Below are positions 44,194 to 53,318 of a DNA stretch of 64,000 bases, piece by piece. Made by a program: the position numbers and the translations under genes. This stretch comes from Phaeobacter bryozoorum (GTDB taxonomy: Bacteria > Pseudomonadota > Alphaproteobacteria > Rhodobacterales > Rhodobacteraceae). The stretch is taken from NCBI RefSeq assembly GCF_041893525.1, contig NZ_CP169068.1, one strand, 5' to 3'. The notes beneath the pieces were generated by a model. It was not told the origin of the DNA and ran no database searches. It saw only the letters and a program-made list of their open reading frames with translations. How positions within the stretch are numbered: the stretch's first letter is position 1; each line of letters opens with the position of its first letter.

Positions 44194-45813
44194 ATGCTTG
44201 GCAAGATGATGCACAAACAGCTGACTATAGGCTCGCTGATAGAACATGCAGGGCGGTTCCATAGCGGGACCACGGTCACATCTGTCGAGACTTCGGGCGA
44301 AACCGTGCATGTCACCTGGGGAGACATCGACACCAACGCCCGCAAGCTGGCGGCCGCCCTGGGACGGCTGGGCATCGCGCAGGGCGCCCGTTGCGGCACC
44401 ATCGCCTGGAACAATCGTCGCCACCTCGAAATCTATTTCGGCGTCTCCGGGGGTGGGTTTGTCTGCCACACGATCAACCCGCGACTGACACCAGAGCAGC
44501 TGATCTACATCATAAACCACGCAGGGGATCAGGTCCTGTTCATCGACACCACCTTTGTTCCGGCTGTGGCACAGCTGCGCGCGCATCTGACCACCGTGCA
44601 GAATATCGTGGTGATGGGGCCGCCGGACGCCGAGATCGCAGCCCAGATCGAAGACGTGCTGTTCTACGATGCGCTCCTGGACATGGAAACAACCCCGTAT
44701 TCCTGGCCTGATCTGGATGAAAACCTGCCATCGAGCCTGTGTTACACCTCCGGCACGACCGGCAATCCCAAGGGGGTTGAATACACCCATCGCACCAGCG
44801 TTCTGCATACGCTTGGCGGCAACCAGCCCGACGGTATCGCCCTGCGGGCGCGGGACACCGTTCTGGCAGTTGTTCCGATGTTCCACGTGAATGCCTGGGG
44901 GACGCCCTACATGACCGCGGCGGTTGGGGCAAAGCTGGTACTGCCCGGGCCGCATCTGGATGGGGCGAGCCTGGCCAAGCTGATTGATGCGGAAAAGGTC
45001 ACCGTGGCGCTGGGTGTTCCCACAATCTGGATGGGTTTGCTGAAAGGGCTGGAGGAGACCGGATGCACCGCCGAGAGCCTGGAACGCACCATTGTCGGCG
45101 GCTCTGCCCTGCCAACGGTCATGATCCCCACATTTCGTGACAAATACGGCGTTGATCTGGTGCATGCCTGGGGCATGACGGAAACAAGCCCAATCGGGAC
45201 GCTGAACCAGCTGCTTCAGAAACACAATGAGCTGGACGCCGAGCAGCAGGCGAAGCTGCGCGAAGGACAGGGCCGCCCCATGTATGGTGTCGATCTGCGC
45301 ATCGTAGACGACAGCGGCGCTGTTCTGCCTCATGACGGACAGACGCAGGGCAATTTGCAGATCTGCGGTCATTGGGTGATCGACAGCTATTTTCGCGCCG
45401 AGGATACAGCGCTGACGGCAGATGGATGGTTCGATACCGGTGACGTCGCCACAATTGATGCCGATGGCTATATGATCATTCGTGATCGCTCCAAGGACAT
45501 CATCAAGTCTGGCGGCGAGTGGATCTCGACCGTCGAGCTGGAGGATATCGCGATGTCCCACCCCGGTATCGCTCAGGCAGCGGCAATCGCAGCCAGACAC
45601 CCCAAATGGGACGAACGTCCGGTGGTGATCGCTGTAAAACGCTCCCCCGACGTGACCGAGGACGATCTGCGCGAGTATTACCAGGGCAAGGTAGCAAGCT
45701 GGCAGATCCCCGACCGTGTCATCTTTGTCGATGCGCTGCCGCTAGGTGGCACCGGAAAGGTGCTGAAAAACAAGCTCCGCGACTCCTACGACGCGATTCT
45801 GCTAGAGGCCTGA
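44194..45813 (+). CDS. AMP-forming acyl-CoA ligase, DmdB-like (3-methylthiopropionate-CoA ligase type)
   Basis: A 539-residue adenylate-forming ligase with LCYTSGTTGNPKGVEYTHRT (about 183-202), WGMTETSPIGTL, TADGWFDTGDVATIDADGYM, DRSKDIIKSGGEWIS and the catalytic Lys522 in GGTGKVLKNKLRDSY. PMFHVNAWGTPYM places His231 and Trp235 at positions that I recall as active-site residues of Ruegeria DmdB, the DMSP demethylation ligase that makes 3-methylthiopropionyl-CoA. Medium-chain fatty acids are alternative substrates. GGAGAAG lies before the ATG, 24 bases after the GMC oxidoreductase stop, so both are probably one operon. Confidence 0.72.
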   Translation: MLGKMMHKQLTIGSLIEHAGRFHSGTTVTSVETSGETVHVTWGDIDTNARKLAAALGRLGIAQGARCGTIAWNNRRHLEIYFGVSGGGFVCHTINPRLTPEQLIYIINHAGDQVLFIDTTFVPAVAQLRAHLTTVQNIVVMGPPDAEIAAQIEDVLFYDALLDMETTPYSWPDLDENLPSSLCYTSGTTGNPKGVEYTHRTSVLHTLGGNQPDGIALRARDTVLAVVPMFHVNAWGTPYMTAAVGAKLVLPGPHLDGASLAKLIDAEKVTVALGVPTIWMGLLKGLEETGCTAESLERTIVGGSALPTVMIPTFRDKYGVDLVHAWGMTETSPIGTLNQLLQKHNELDAEQQAKLREGQGRPMYGVDLRIVDDSGAVLPHDGQTQGNLQICGHWVIDSYFRAEDTALTADGWFDTGDVATIDADGYMIIRDRSKDIIKSGGEWISTVELEDIAMSHPGIAQAAAIAARHPKWDERPVVIAVKRSPDVTEDDLREYYQGKVASWQIPDRVIFVDALPLGGTGKVLKNKLRDSYDAILLEA

Positions 45814-45939
45814 TGCACTGCACCGCCGCCAATATGGCATCTGGTGGCGGTGCCCATTTCACGAAATGGGCACAGAATCCGTCCGAATTACGGGTAAAAC
45901 AGGGACTTTGGCGGCCATAACTGCCGGCAAATTTATCTG

Positions 45940-45954
45940 TTAAGCCTCACTTAA
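45940..45954. promoter_or_regulatory. CtrA-type box upstream of motB
   Basis: TTAA-GCCTCAC-TTAA, an exact match to the TTAA-N7-TTAA consensus of the response regulator CtrA, 47 bases before the motB start. The sequence TTTATCTG just before it is also present before the flgE box. Confidence 0.7.
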
Positions 45955-46000
45955 GACACCGCCTGATATCCCGGTAGTGGGTGAAAATAGGTGGTGGATT

Positions 46001-46837
46001 ATGAGCGCACAAGGAAATGTGGCGCCCATTATCATCAAGAAGAAAAAGTCAGGTGGTGCCCATGGTCACCACGGTGGAGCCTGGAAGGTCGCCTATGCGG
46101 ACTTCGTGACGGCTATGATGGCGTTCTTCATGTTGATGTGGCTGCTCAATGCAACGACTGAGAAACAACGCAAAGGGTTGGCGGATTATTTCTCGCCATC
46201 CATTCCGCTGAGCCGGGTCTCCGGCGGCGGCAACGGGGCGTTCAGCGGGGACAGCATGTTCACCGAGGAAATCCAGCCCCAGAACGGTACCGGTGCGACC
46301 GATGTGAACCCCGCAAACGCCCAGCAGGCCAAGGGTGACTCCGGCGTCGAACAGGACAAGGACCGCGAGGCTGCCGATGAGCAGTTCCGAGCCCTGGAAG
46401 AGCAGCTGAAGGGGCGTGGCGGCGAAAGCATGGTCTCGATCGAGATGGCGCAGCACATCATTACCCGCGTCACCGACGAAGGCCTTGTAGTCGAACTCTT
46501 CGACACCGAGGATTTGCCGCTGTTCAAAGATGGTACAGCCGAACCGACCCTCCTGTTCCGCGACATCGTGAAGATGGTTTCACGCGTCACCGGCGTTGTT
46601 GAAAACAACATCGCAATCGGCGGTCACATCAGGTCACATGCGGTCGTTGTCGCCAATAATCCGGTCTGGGAACTGTCCCATGCACGGGCTGACGCGACCC
46701 GGGTGATGCTCGAATCAGGCGGAACGAAGTCCAAGCGGATGCACCGGGTGACGGGACATGCCGATCGCAAACTGGCGGATAGCAATCCGATGGCAGCGCG
46801 AAACAATCGGGTCGAAATCATCCTTCTGCGCAAATAA
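46001..46837 (+). CDS. motB: Flagellar motor stator protein MotB
   Basis: A 278-residue stator subunit: a Lys/His-rich cytoplasmic head, one membrane helix with the proton-carrying Asp34 in AYADFVTAMMAFFMLMWLL, and a C-terminal OmpA-like peptidoglycan-binding domain (MHRVTGHADRKLADSNPMAA followed by RNNRVEII). ATG at 46001 is preferred over an upstream GTG because AGGTGG lies 4 bases before it. The partner MotA is encoded 11 kb away in the same locus. A CtrA-type box precedes it. Confidence 0.92.
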   Translation: MSAQGNVAPIIIKKKKSGGAHGHHGGAWKVAYADFVTAMMAFFMLMWLLNATTEKQRKGLADYFSPSIPLSRVSGGGNGAFSGDSMFTEEIQPQNGTGATDVNPANAQQAKGDSGVEQDKDREAADEQFRALEEQLKGRGGESMVSIEMAQHIITRVTDEGLVVELFDTEDLPLFKDGTAEPTLLFRDIVKMVSRVTGVVENNIAIGGHIRSHAVVVANNPVWELSHARADATRVMLESGGTKSKRMHRVTGHADRKLADSNPMAARNNRVEIILLRK

Positions 46838-46887
46838 CCCATGGATCCCCAAAAACGGGCGGCGAACAGATCAGACAATTTTATCTG

Positions 46888-46902
46888 TTAGCCGCCCGTT
46901 AA
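46888..46902. promoter_or_regulatory. CtrA-type box upstream of flgE
   Basis: TTAG-CCGCCCG-TTAA, one base from TTAA-N7-TTAA, about 60 bases before the flgE start and preceded by TTATCTG as in the motB site. Confidence 0.6.
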
Positions 46903-46960
46903 TGGGCAATCGGCTAGCTGTTGCATCAAGAAAGATTCGATGCAGCAGAAAGGCGTATCC

Positions 46961-48262
46961 ATGACGATTTCTTCCTCGCTTAATGCCGGTGTTGCCGGGC
47001 TTACCGCGAATGCCAGCCGACTGGCCTCCATTTCCGACAACATCGCAAACTCCTCAACCGCCGGCTACAAGCGGGTCCAGACCGATTTCCACTCGATGGT
47101 CATGAGCTCGTCTGGCGGCACCTATTCGGCCGGGGGCGTGCGGACAACCAACGTCCGCCTGATTGATGAGCGGGGCCCGCTGGTGTCGACCAGCAATGCG
47201 ACTGACCTCGCGGTCCGAGGCCGCGGTATGCTGCCGGTGACATCCATGAACGAGGTCGAGACAGGCGCTGCGAATCCGCAGATGATGCTGACCACCACTG
47301 CATCGTTCCGGACCAACGCCGATGGCCTGCTGGCCACTGAATCCGGCCTCGTCCTGATGGGCTGGCCCGCACAGTCCGATGGTACAATCCCACCCTACCC
47401 GCGCGATACCTCCGATGCGCTGGAACCGGTTCGTTTCAATGTAAACAAACTGTCTGGTGAGCCGACAACCGAGATGTCTCTGGGTGTCAACCTGCCTGCG
47501 ACCGCAACCGAATCCACGTCGGCTGGTACCAGCGAAAACCTGTCGATCGAGTATTATGACAACCTCGGCAAGTCGGAGAGTTTGCAGATCGAATTTGTTC
47601 CCACCGTTCCCGCAACAGGCGAGTCGAACGAGTGGACGATGATCATTACCGATACTGCTATCGGCGCCACTGTGATCGGTGAATATACGCTGACCTTTGA
47701 TGACAACCGGACCTCCGGCGGCGCTCTCAATGCTGTCACGGCAACGACAGGTGGGGCCTATGACCCGGCAACCGGCTCGATCATCGTGTCTGTTGCAGGC
47801 GGCCCGATGGAGATCAATATCGGCACCTTGGGGGATGACAACGGCCTTACCCAATTGTCGGATACCTTCGCACCCGCCTCCATTTCAAAGGACGGCGCCC
47901 CGGTCGGTAACTTCACCGGCGTGGAAATCGACGAAGCCGGATATGTGCATGCCAATTATGACACCGGCGTCAGCCGAGTGGTCTATCAGGTACCTCTTGT
48001 CGATCTGCCCAATCCCAACGGTATGATCGCGATGGATCGCCAGACCTATATGCCATCCAGCGAAAGCGGCTCCTATTTCCTGTGGAATGCTGGTGAGGGT
48101 CCGACAGGCGATATCCTGGGCTATGCGCGTGAAGAATCCGCAACCGATGTTGCGGGGGAACTAACCAACATGATCCAGACCCAGCGCGCCTATTCGTCGA
48201 ACGCAAAGGTCATTCAGACCGTGGATGAGATGTTGCAGGAAACCACCAACATCAAGCGCTGA
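46961..48262 (+). CDS. flgE: Flagellar hook protein FlgE
   Basis: Hook subunit, 433 residues. The N-terminal rod-like signature is SLNAGVAGLTANASRLASISDNIANSSTAGYKR, and the C-terminal coiled-coil region is ELTNMIQTQRAYSSNAKVIQTVDEMLQETTNI; the middle carries FlgE-type beta domains. The ATG at 46961 follows AAAGG at 46950-46954. It is first in flgE-flgK-flgL-flgI, with a CtrA-type box upstream. Confidence 0.93.
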   Translation: MTISSSLNAGVAGLTANASRLASISDNIANSSTAGYKRVQTDFHSMVMSSSGGTYSAGGVRTTNVRLIDERGPLVSTSNATDLAVRGRGMLPVTSMNEVETGAANPQMMLTTTASFRTNADGLLATESGLVLMGWPAQSDGTIPPYPRDTSDALEPVRFNVNKLSGEPTTEMSLGVNLPATATESTSAGTSENLSIEYYDNLGKSESLQIEFVPTVPATGESNEWTMIITDTAIGATVIGEYTLTFDDNRTSGGALNAVTATTGGAYDPATGSIIVSVAGGPMEINIGTLGDDNGLTQLSDTFAPASISKDGAPVGNFTGVEIDEAGYVHANYDTGVSRVVYQVPLVDLPNPNGMIAMDRQTYMPSSESGSYFLWNAGEGPTGDILGYAREESATDVAGELTNMIQTQRAYSSNAKVIQTVDEMLQETTNIKR

Positions 48263-48310
48263 TAAGCGCCTTCTCCTTTGATCCACATTCGCGCAAAGGC
48301 TGGATGATCC

Positions 48311-49759
48311 ATGTCCATTACAAGTGCTCTCAATTCCGCAATGACCGGGCTGACGGCGGCTGGCCGCTCAACCTCGGTTGTTTCCGAAAACCTGTCGAAT
48401 GTCCTGACACCAGGATATTCGCGCCGGAGTTTGGCGCTCACCAGCGCCGGCGACGGTTTCAGCGGGGTGAAGGTCGGCAACGTCCAGCGGATCAACGATC
48501 CGGCGTTGCAGTCCAGCGTGCGATCCGCCAATTCAGAGGTCGGCGTTGCCGAGGTGAAATCCGCCTTCTTTGGTCGTATGACCGAGCTGGTGGGCAGCGC
48601 CGACGACCCCTATTCCATCACACAGCGGCTGACCGACTTTGACTCCGGTCTGATCGAGGTGATTTCCCGTCCGGATTCAGGGCCGCGCTTGAACGATCTT
48701 GCGATCCAGGCTGAAGAATTGGTGCGGTCGATTTCCGATGCGGCCGAAGGGCTGCGCAATCGGCGCACAGCCGCCGACAGGGCCATCGACGTGCAAGTTG
48801 ATACCGTCAATCAATCGCTGGAAAAGCTGCAAAGACTGAACGCAAAAATTGCAGTCAGTCAGTCCACCGGATCCGATTCCGCATCGCTTCTCGATCAGCG
48901 TGATCTGTTGATCGACGAGGTGAACCAGATTATCCCGGTCAAGGTTGTGAACCGTGACCGTGGGCAGGTCGCCCTGTTCTCAGAAGGCGGCGCCGTGCTT
49001 CTGGATGGTCAGGCCGCTGAGCTGAGTTTCGATGGCAAGGCCGATACCCTGCCTTACATGACCCTCGGCAACGGGTTGCTCTCCGGTCTGCAAATCAACG
49101 GTATCGACGTTGCAACCGGCCCCGGCGGGCCAATTCGCGGCGGGACTCTGGCGGCCCATTTCGAGGTGCGCGACGTTCTGACCGTGGAAGCTCAGGAAGA
49201 TCTCGATGCGATGGCAAAAGATCTCGTCGAACGCTTCCAGGATCCAACCTTGGATCCGACTTTAGGCGCCACCGATCCCGGGATTTTCACCGATCAAGGT
49301 GCGTTCTTTGACCCTGCCAATACTGTTGGCATCGCCAACCGTATTGAATTGAACGACAAGATCGCGATGCAGGGACAGGCTGAAACCTGGCGGTTGCGGG
49401 ATGGTCTCAATGCAGCGGCGCCCGGGAATGCCGGCGATGCAACGCTTCTGCGCGGATATGCCGATGCGCTCGACGCCAAGCGCTTGGTATCGTCCGTCGG
49501 CCTCGGCACCGCAAATCTGGATGCCAGCACGCTGAGCGCGAATCTGCTGTCGCGTTTTGCACAGAGTGAAAATTCCGCAGAACAGAATGTCGCCTTCGCG
49601 GCGGCAACCTATACCGAAATGTATCAGCGCGAATTGGCGCAGGGCGTCGACAGTGATGCTGAACTGCAAAACCTTATCGTGATTGAAAAAGTCTATCAGG
49701 CCAACGCCAGAATGATCTCCGTCGTTGATGAGCTGATGGAAACGCTTCTGAGGATTTAA
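48311..49759 (+). CDS. flgK: Flagellar hook-associated protein FlgK (HAP1)
   Basis: Hook-filament junction protein of 482 residues. It shows the N-terminal rod signature SALNSAMTGLTAAGRSTSVV SENLSN and the C-terminal AEQNVAFAAATYTEMYQREL plus IEKVYQANARMISVVDELMETLLRI, diagnostic of FlgK. It lies 48 bases after flgE and three bases before flgL, in the same transcription unit. Confidence 0.93.
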   Translation: MSITSALNSAMTGLTAAGRSTSVVSENLSNVLTPGYSRRSLALTSAGDGFSGVKVGNVQRINDPALQSSVRSANSEVGVAEVKSAFFGRMTELVGSADDPYSITQRLTDFDSGLIEVISRPDSGPRLNDLAIQAEELVRSISDAAEGLRNRRTAADRAIDVQVDTVNQSLEKLQRLNAKIAVSQSTGSDSASLLDQRDLLIDEVNQIIPVKVVNRDRGQVALFSEGGAVLLDGQAAELSFDGKADTLPYMTLGNGLLSGLQINGIDVATGPGGPIRGGTLAAHFEVRDVLTVEAQEDLDAMAKDLVERFQDPTLDPTLGATDPGIFTDQGAFFDPANTVGIANRIELNDKIAMQGQAETWRLRDGLNAAAPGNAGDATLLRGYADALDAKRLVSSVGLGTANLDASTLSANLLSRFAQSENSAEQNVAFAAATYTEMYQRELAQGVDSDAELQNLIVIEKVYQANARMISVVDELMETLLRI

Positions 49760-49762
49760 CGA

Positions 49763-50770
49763 ATGATTATGAACTCATATGGGGACATGGCTCAGCATCT
49801 GTTCCTGCGCAATCGGTCGGTGGGTCTGAAGAACGACATCTCGACCCTGACGCAGGAATTGAGTTCGGGTAAAACCTCGCAGCTGACACAGAAACTAGGT
49901 GGCGATCTCACCTATCTGTCCGACGTCGAACGAAGCCTTGACCGGCTCAAGTCCTTTCAGGTGGCAAATACCGAGGCCGCGCTGTTCGCATCCTCGATGC
50001 AGAACAATATTGAGCTGATCTCCGATAACGTCATCACGCTGACCGGTGACATCTTCTCCGTCACCACCTCGCCGAATGACGAAACGTCGAAGCAATTGTC
50101 CAACCAGGCAGAGGTGTTCCTGACGGAAGCCATCCGGTCGCTGAACGGTGAAGCGGCCGGCCGCAGCCTGTTTGCCGGCAACGATACCGAAGCCAAGCCT
50201 CTCGCCGACCTCAACACCTTGATGTCCGCACTGGTGACCGAGGTATCCCTGCTGAGCACCGCCCCGGATATCGTCCAGGCCGTCAAGGACTGGTTTGCCG
50301 ATCCGCTGGGGTTTGATGCAGTGATGTACCAGGGCTCTTCGGATTTGATGGACCCGGTGAGAATCGGGCCCAATGAAGAGGTCACGGTCTCTCTGAAGGC
50401 CAATGATGCTGCGTTCAAACAGACATTGCAGAGCCTCGCGATTGCAACACTGGTAAATGAACCCGGCCTGAGCCTCAGCTCGGACGTGAAATTTGAACTG
50501 TTGCGTAGCACCGGGGTAGAGCTGCGTGAAAGCCAGGTTCAACTGACGCAGATGCAATCGGATCTTGGTTTTGTTGAAGGGCGTATCGAGCAGACGGCAA
50601 CACGCAATGGCGCGGCGCAGACCAGCCTGAGCCTGGTGTTCAATGAACTCGTCCAAGCCGACCCATATGAGACCGCAACCCGTCTCGACGAGGCGCAGTT
50701 CCAACTGGAAAGCCTGTTTACTGTCACCGCGCGAACATCACAGCTGTCTCTGATGAGGTTCCTGTCATGA
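49763..50770 (+). CDS. flgL: Flagellar hook-associated protein FlgL (HAP3)
   Basis: Hook-filament junction protein, 335 residues, of the flagellin/FlgL family. N-terminal coiled part DMAQHLFLRNRSVGLKNDISTLTQELSSGKTS, C-terminal part NELVQADPYETATRLDEAQFQLESLFTVTARTS. It starts three bases after flgK and its end overlaps flgI by four bases. Confidence 0.88.
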   Translation: MIMNSYGDMAQHLFLRNRSVGLKNDISTLTQELSSGKTSQLTQKLGGDLTYLSDVERSLDRLKSFQVANTEAALFASSMQNNIELISDNVITLTGDIFSVTTSPNDETSKQLSNQAEVFLTEAIRSLNGEAAGRSLFAGNDTEAKPLADLNTLMSALVTEVSLLSTAPDIVQAVKDWFADPLGFDAVMYQGSSDLMDPVRIGPNEEVTVSLKANDAAFKQTLQSLAIATLVNEPGLSLSSDVKFELLRSTGVELRESQVQLTQMQSDLGFVEGRIEQTATRNGAAQTSLSLVFNELVQADPYETATRLDEAQFQLESLFTVTARTSQLSLMRFLS

Positions 50771-51870
50771 TGCAGCTCATTCGACTTCTGCTGACGGTGC
50801 TGATGTTGCCTGCGATGGCACAGGCCAATGCCATCCGGCTGAAGGACCTGGTCGAGTTTGACGGCGTTCGTGGTAATGATCTGGTCGGCTACGGTCTTGT
50901 GGTTGGTCTGAACGGGACCGGCGACGGTCTGCGCAACTCACCGTTTACCGAAGAGATCATGTCGAACATCCTCGAAAGGCTGGGCGTCAATGTCACCGGT
51001 GAGCAGTTTCGGCCCAAGAATGTTGCGGCGGTGTTTGTCACCGCGACTTTACCGCCTTTTGCCCGTGTTGGCGGCACCGTCGATGTGACGGTGTCCGCAA
51101 TTGGCGATTCGAAAAGCCTACTGGGCGGGACGCTGGTCATGACGCCGCTGAATGCCGCCGATGGTCAGATCTATGCCGTTGCCCAAGGGACCATTCTGGC
51201 TGGTGGCGCGGTCGCGGAGGGTGAAGGTGCCTCTGTCACCCAGGGGGTGCCGACCGCCGGTGTTATTCCATCGGGGGCCAGGGTCGAGCGCGAGATCGAC
51301 TTTGATCTCTCGTCACTGACGTCCATGCGCCTTGCCCTGCGGGAGCCAGATTTCACCACCGCTGGCCGTATCGAGCGGGCGATCAATGCGGAATTTGGTC
51401 GAAACGTCGCTCTGATGCGGGATTCCGGGACCGTGGAAATTGACGTGCAGCGCACCAATAGCCGGTCAACGGCCCATGCAGTTGGTCGGATCGAGAATAT
51501 CCTGGTCGAACCGCAGCGCAAGGCGCGTGTGGTTGTGGATCAACGCTCCGGCACCATTGTAATGGGCAGCGATGTCCGTATTTCACGTGTCGCGGTTGCG
51601 CAAGGCAATCTGACCCTGCGGATCGAGGAAACACCCCTCGTGGTTCAGCCCAATCCATTTGCAGATGGCGAAACGGTTGTCGTCCCACGCACCGGTGCCG
51701 CCATTGAAGAGGAGGAGGGCATACAGCTGGCGGAAGTTCCGGAAACAACCTCCTTGTCCGAAGTGGTTGCCGGGCTAAACGCCCTGGGCGTATCGCCGCG
51801 GGACATGATCGATATCCTCAAGAGCCTGAAGGCAGCCGGTGCCCTGCATGCCGAATTTGTAGTTCGATAG
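50767..51870 (+). CDS. flgI: Flagellar P-ring protein FlgI
   Basis: Periplasmic P-ring subunit, 367 residues. It opens with a signal peptide (LIRLLLTVLMLPAMAQANA), followed by IRLKDLVEFDGVRGNDLVGYGLVVGLNGTGDG and FTEEIMSNILERLGVN, and ends with VVAGLNALGVSPRDMIDILKSLKAAGALHAE, all typical. It is translationally coupled to flgL. A long hairpin follows the stop. Confidence 0.96.
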   Translation: MMQLIRLLLTVLMLPAMAQANAIRLKDLVEFDGVRGNDLVGYGLVVGLNGTGDGLRNSPFTEEIMSNILERLGVNVTGEQFRPKNVAAVFVTATLPPFARVGGTVDVTVSAIGDSKSLLGGTLVMTPLNAADGQIYAVAQGTILAGGAVAEGEGASVTQGVPTAGVIPSGARVEREIDFDLSSLTSMRLALREPDFTTAGRIERAINAEFGRNVALMRDSGTVEIDVQRTNSRSTAHAVGRIENILVEPQRKARVVVDQRSGTIVMGSDVRISRVAVAQGNLTLRIEETPLVVQPNPFADGETVVVPRTGAAIEEEEGIQLAEVPETTSLSEVVAGLNALGVSPRDMIDILKSLKAAGALHAEFVVR

Positions 51871-51897
51871 CAGCGAGGCCCCAATATAGACAAGACC

Positions 51898-51933
51898 AGC
51901 ACCCCCTGAAGCCACGTGGCTTCGGGGGGTGCT
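51898..51933. terminator. Long perfect hairpin after flgI
   Basis: AGCACCCCC at the left pairs with GGGGGTGCT at the right, enclosing GAAGCCAC/GTGGCTTC; the 36 bases form a nearly perfect self-complementary hairpin 27 bases after the flgI stop. There is no T tract. Confidence 0.6.
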
Positions 51934-52230
51934 TCGTCGTAAGGGAGCTGTTGCGGATCCGCGATTTGCAGATGCGCTGTCACTGAACTCTACCTTCGTG
52001 ATTGTCACAACCTGGAGGTCTGGGAGATGCGGTCCTGGACATTTCAGCACATTGCCCGAGATGACAGCACGGCTCGCTCTCCGCGCATTACATCAGCGGG
52101 GCCGGAGATCCAGATCACTAAATCTGAGGGAGAGGGAGAGGGAGAGGAAAGCCCGGTCATCAACCCTCAAGGATGTGCTGAAGGATGAGGGCGACCGCAG
52201 TATATGGCAGCGCTCAGGGTGATGGCACAG
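51934..52230. other. Intergenic stretch between flgI and fliP
   Basis: About 300 bases without a credible gene. It has a purine-rich tandem repeat of GAGGGA (52126-52147, about 3.7 copies). A 97-codon frame across it is low in complexity and not convincing. Confidence 0.5.
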
Positions 52231-52262
52231 AAAAACCCCCGGCCGCAATGGCGACCGGAGGA
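52231..52262 (-). terminator. Terminator of the fliF-fliH-fliN-fliP unit
   Basis: On the minus strand, CCTCCGGTCGC, loop CATT and GCGGCCGGGGG form an 11-bp stem with two wobbles, followed by TTTTT. It lies 20 bases after fliP. Confidence 0.8.
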
Positions 52263-52281
52263 TTAGGAAGGCGATATCCAA

Positions 52282-53025
52282 CTACGGGAAGTAGCTGCGC
52301 ACCAAAGCACTCGCGATAAGGCTCCAGCCGTCGGCAACGACAAAGAACGCGAGTTTGAACGGCATGGACACAACGGCCGGTGGGACCATCATCATACCCA
52401 TCGACATCAGAACCGCCGCGACCACCAGGTCGATCACGAGAAATGGCAGAAAGACAAGAAAGCCGACCTGAAACGCGCGGGCGATTTCTGACAGCATGAA
52501 GCTGGACACCAAGGTCGACAGCGGCGCATCGGCGGTTGGGTCAATACCCGCAGTGGCCGGGCGTAGATCCGCTATCGCGTAGAATGTATCGGGATCAAGG
52601 CGCGCCGCCATGAAAACACGGAACGGCTGCAAAGCACGTTCAAGCGCGGTTTCAACATCCAGCCGTTCCTCGATCAGCGGATTGATCCCGGTGGTCCAGG
52701 CCTCGGTAAAGACAGGCTCCATGACGAAATAGGTGAGAAACAGCGCGAGGCTGATCATCAACATATTCGGCGGCGCCTGCTGCAAACCGATGGCCTGCCG
52801 CAGGATCGACAAGACCGTCACAAGAAACGGAAAGCATGTGATCATGATCAGCAGCCCCGGCGCGAGGCTGAGGACGGTGATCAGCAGGATCAGCTGGATC
52901 GAACGGGCGGAGATTGATTGACCATCGCCCAATGACAGGCTGAGATCCTGCGCGCTTGCAGGGTCCGGCAGACCGAGGGCCAGCATAGCCGCCAGCGCGA
53001 CGGCAAAAAGGGCAGTGCGTGTCAT
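52282..53025 (-). CDS. fliP: Flagellar export apparatus protein FliP
   Basis: Core membrane component of the type III export gate, 247 residues. A signal peptide (LFAVALAAMLALGLPDPASA) is followed by LAPGLLIMITCFPFLVTVLSILRQAIGLQQAPPNMLMISLALFLTYF, and later SFMLSEIARAFQVGFLVFLPFLVIDLVVAAVLMSMGMMMVPPAVVS, the two parts of the FliP signature. Four membrane helices in the mature protein. It overlaps fliN by four bases and ends the operon at a terminator. Confidence 0.96.
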   Translation of the reverse strand: MTRTALFAVALAAMLALGLPDPASAQDLSLSLGDGQSISARSIQLILLITVLSLAPGLLIMITCFPFLVTVLSILRQAIGLQQAPPNMLMISLALFLTYFVMEPVFTEAWTTGINPLIEERLDVETALERALQPFRVFMAARLDPDTFYAIADLRPATAGIDPTADAPLSTLVSSFMLSEIARAFQVGFLVFLPFLVIDLVVAAVLMSMGMMMVPPAVVSMPFKLAFFVVADGWSLIASALVRSYFP

Positions 53026-53318
53026 CCCAGGCCGCTTTGCAAATCCGCGATTTCCGTCAGGCGCACAGCCAGTTGACCTGCTTGCTCGCCTTCCAGCTCT
53101 TCCAATTGGCCTCTGGCGACCAGGCGGTCGCCGACATAGAGATCCACGGGATCCTCCACCCGTTTGTCGAGCGTCAGAATCGCGTTCTCGCCCAGGTTGA
53201 CAAGATCACGGATCAACGGCCTGGCCTTGCCGACCGATACGACGACCTCAACGGGTACCGACACAAACGGATTGCCTGCATCGCCAGATTTCCGGTTCAT
53301 TTCAGCAGACTTATCCAT
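53022..53318 (-). CDS. fliN: Flagellar switch protein FliN
   Basis: Short C-ring protein of 98 residues with the SpoA-type core VPVEVVVSVGKARPLIRDLVNLGENAILTLDKRVEDPVDLYVGDRLVARG, as in FliN. Its stop overlaps fliP's start by four bases and its start overlaps the FliH-like gene by eight bases. It may act with the FliM and FliG proteins, which are not encoded in this window. Confidence 0.9.
   Translation of the reverse strand: MDKSAEMNRKSGDAGNPFVSVPVEVVVSVGKARPLIRDLVNLGENAILTLDKRVEDPVDLYVGDRLVARGQLEELEGEQAGQLAVRLTEIADLQSGLG

Noticed and set aside
43771..45600. A 609-codon open frame on the minus strand
   Set aside because: It lies opposite the acyl-CoA ligase and the oxidoreductase, which have complete family motifs; the antisense product shows none.
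52126..52147. GAGGGA tandem repeat as a functional repeat
   Set aside because: Only about 3.7 short copies; likely simple-sequence slippage with no further support.
51929..52222. A 97-codon frame between flgI and fliP
   Set aside because: It starts inside the hairpin and includes the GAGGGA repeat as RERERERK; no ribosome binding site and no family resemblance.
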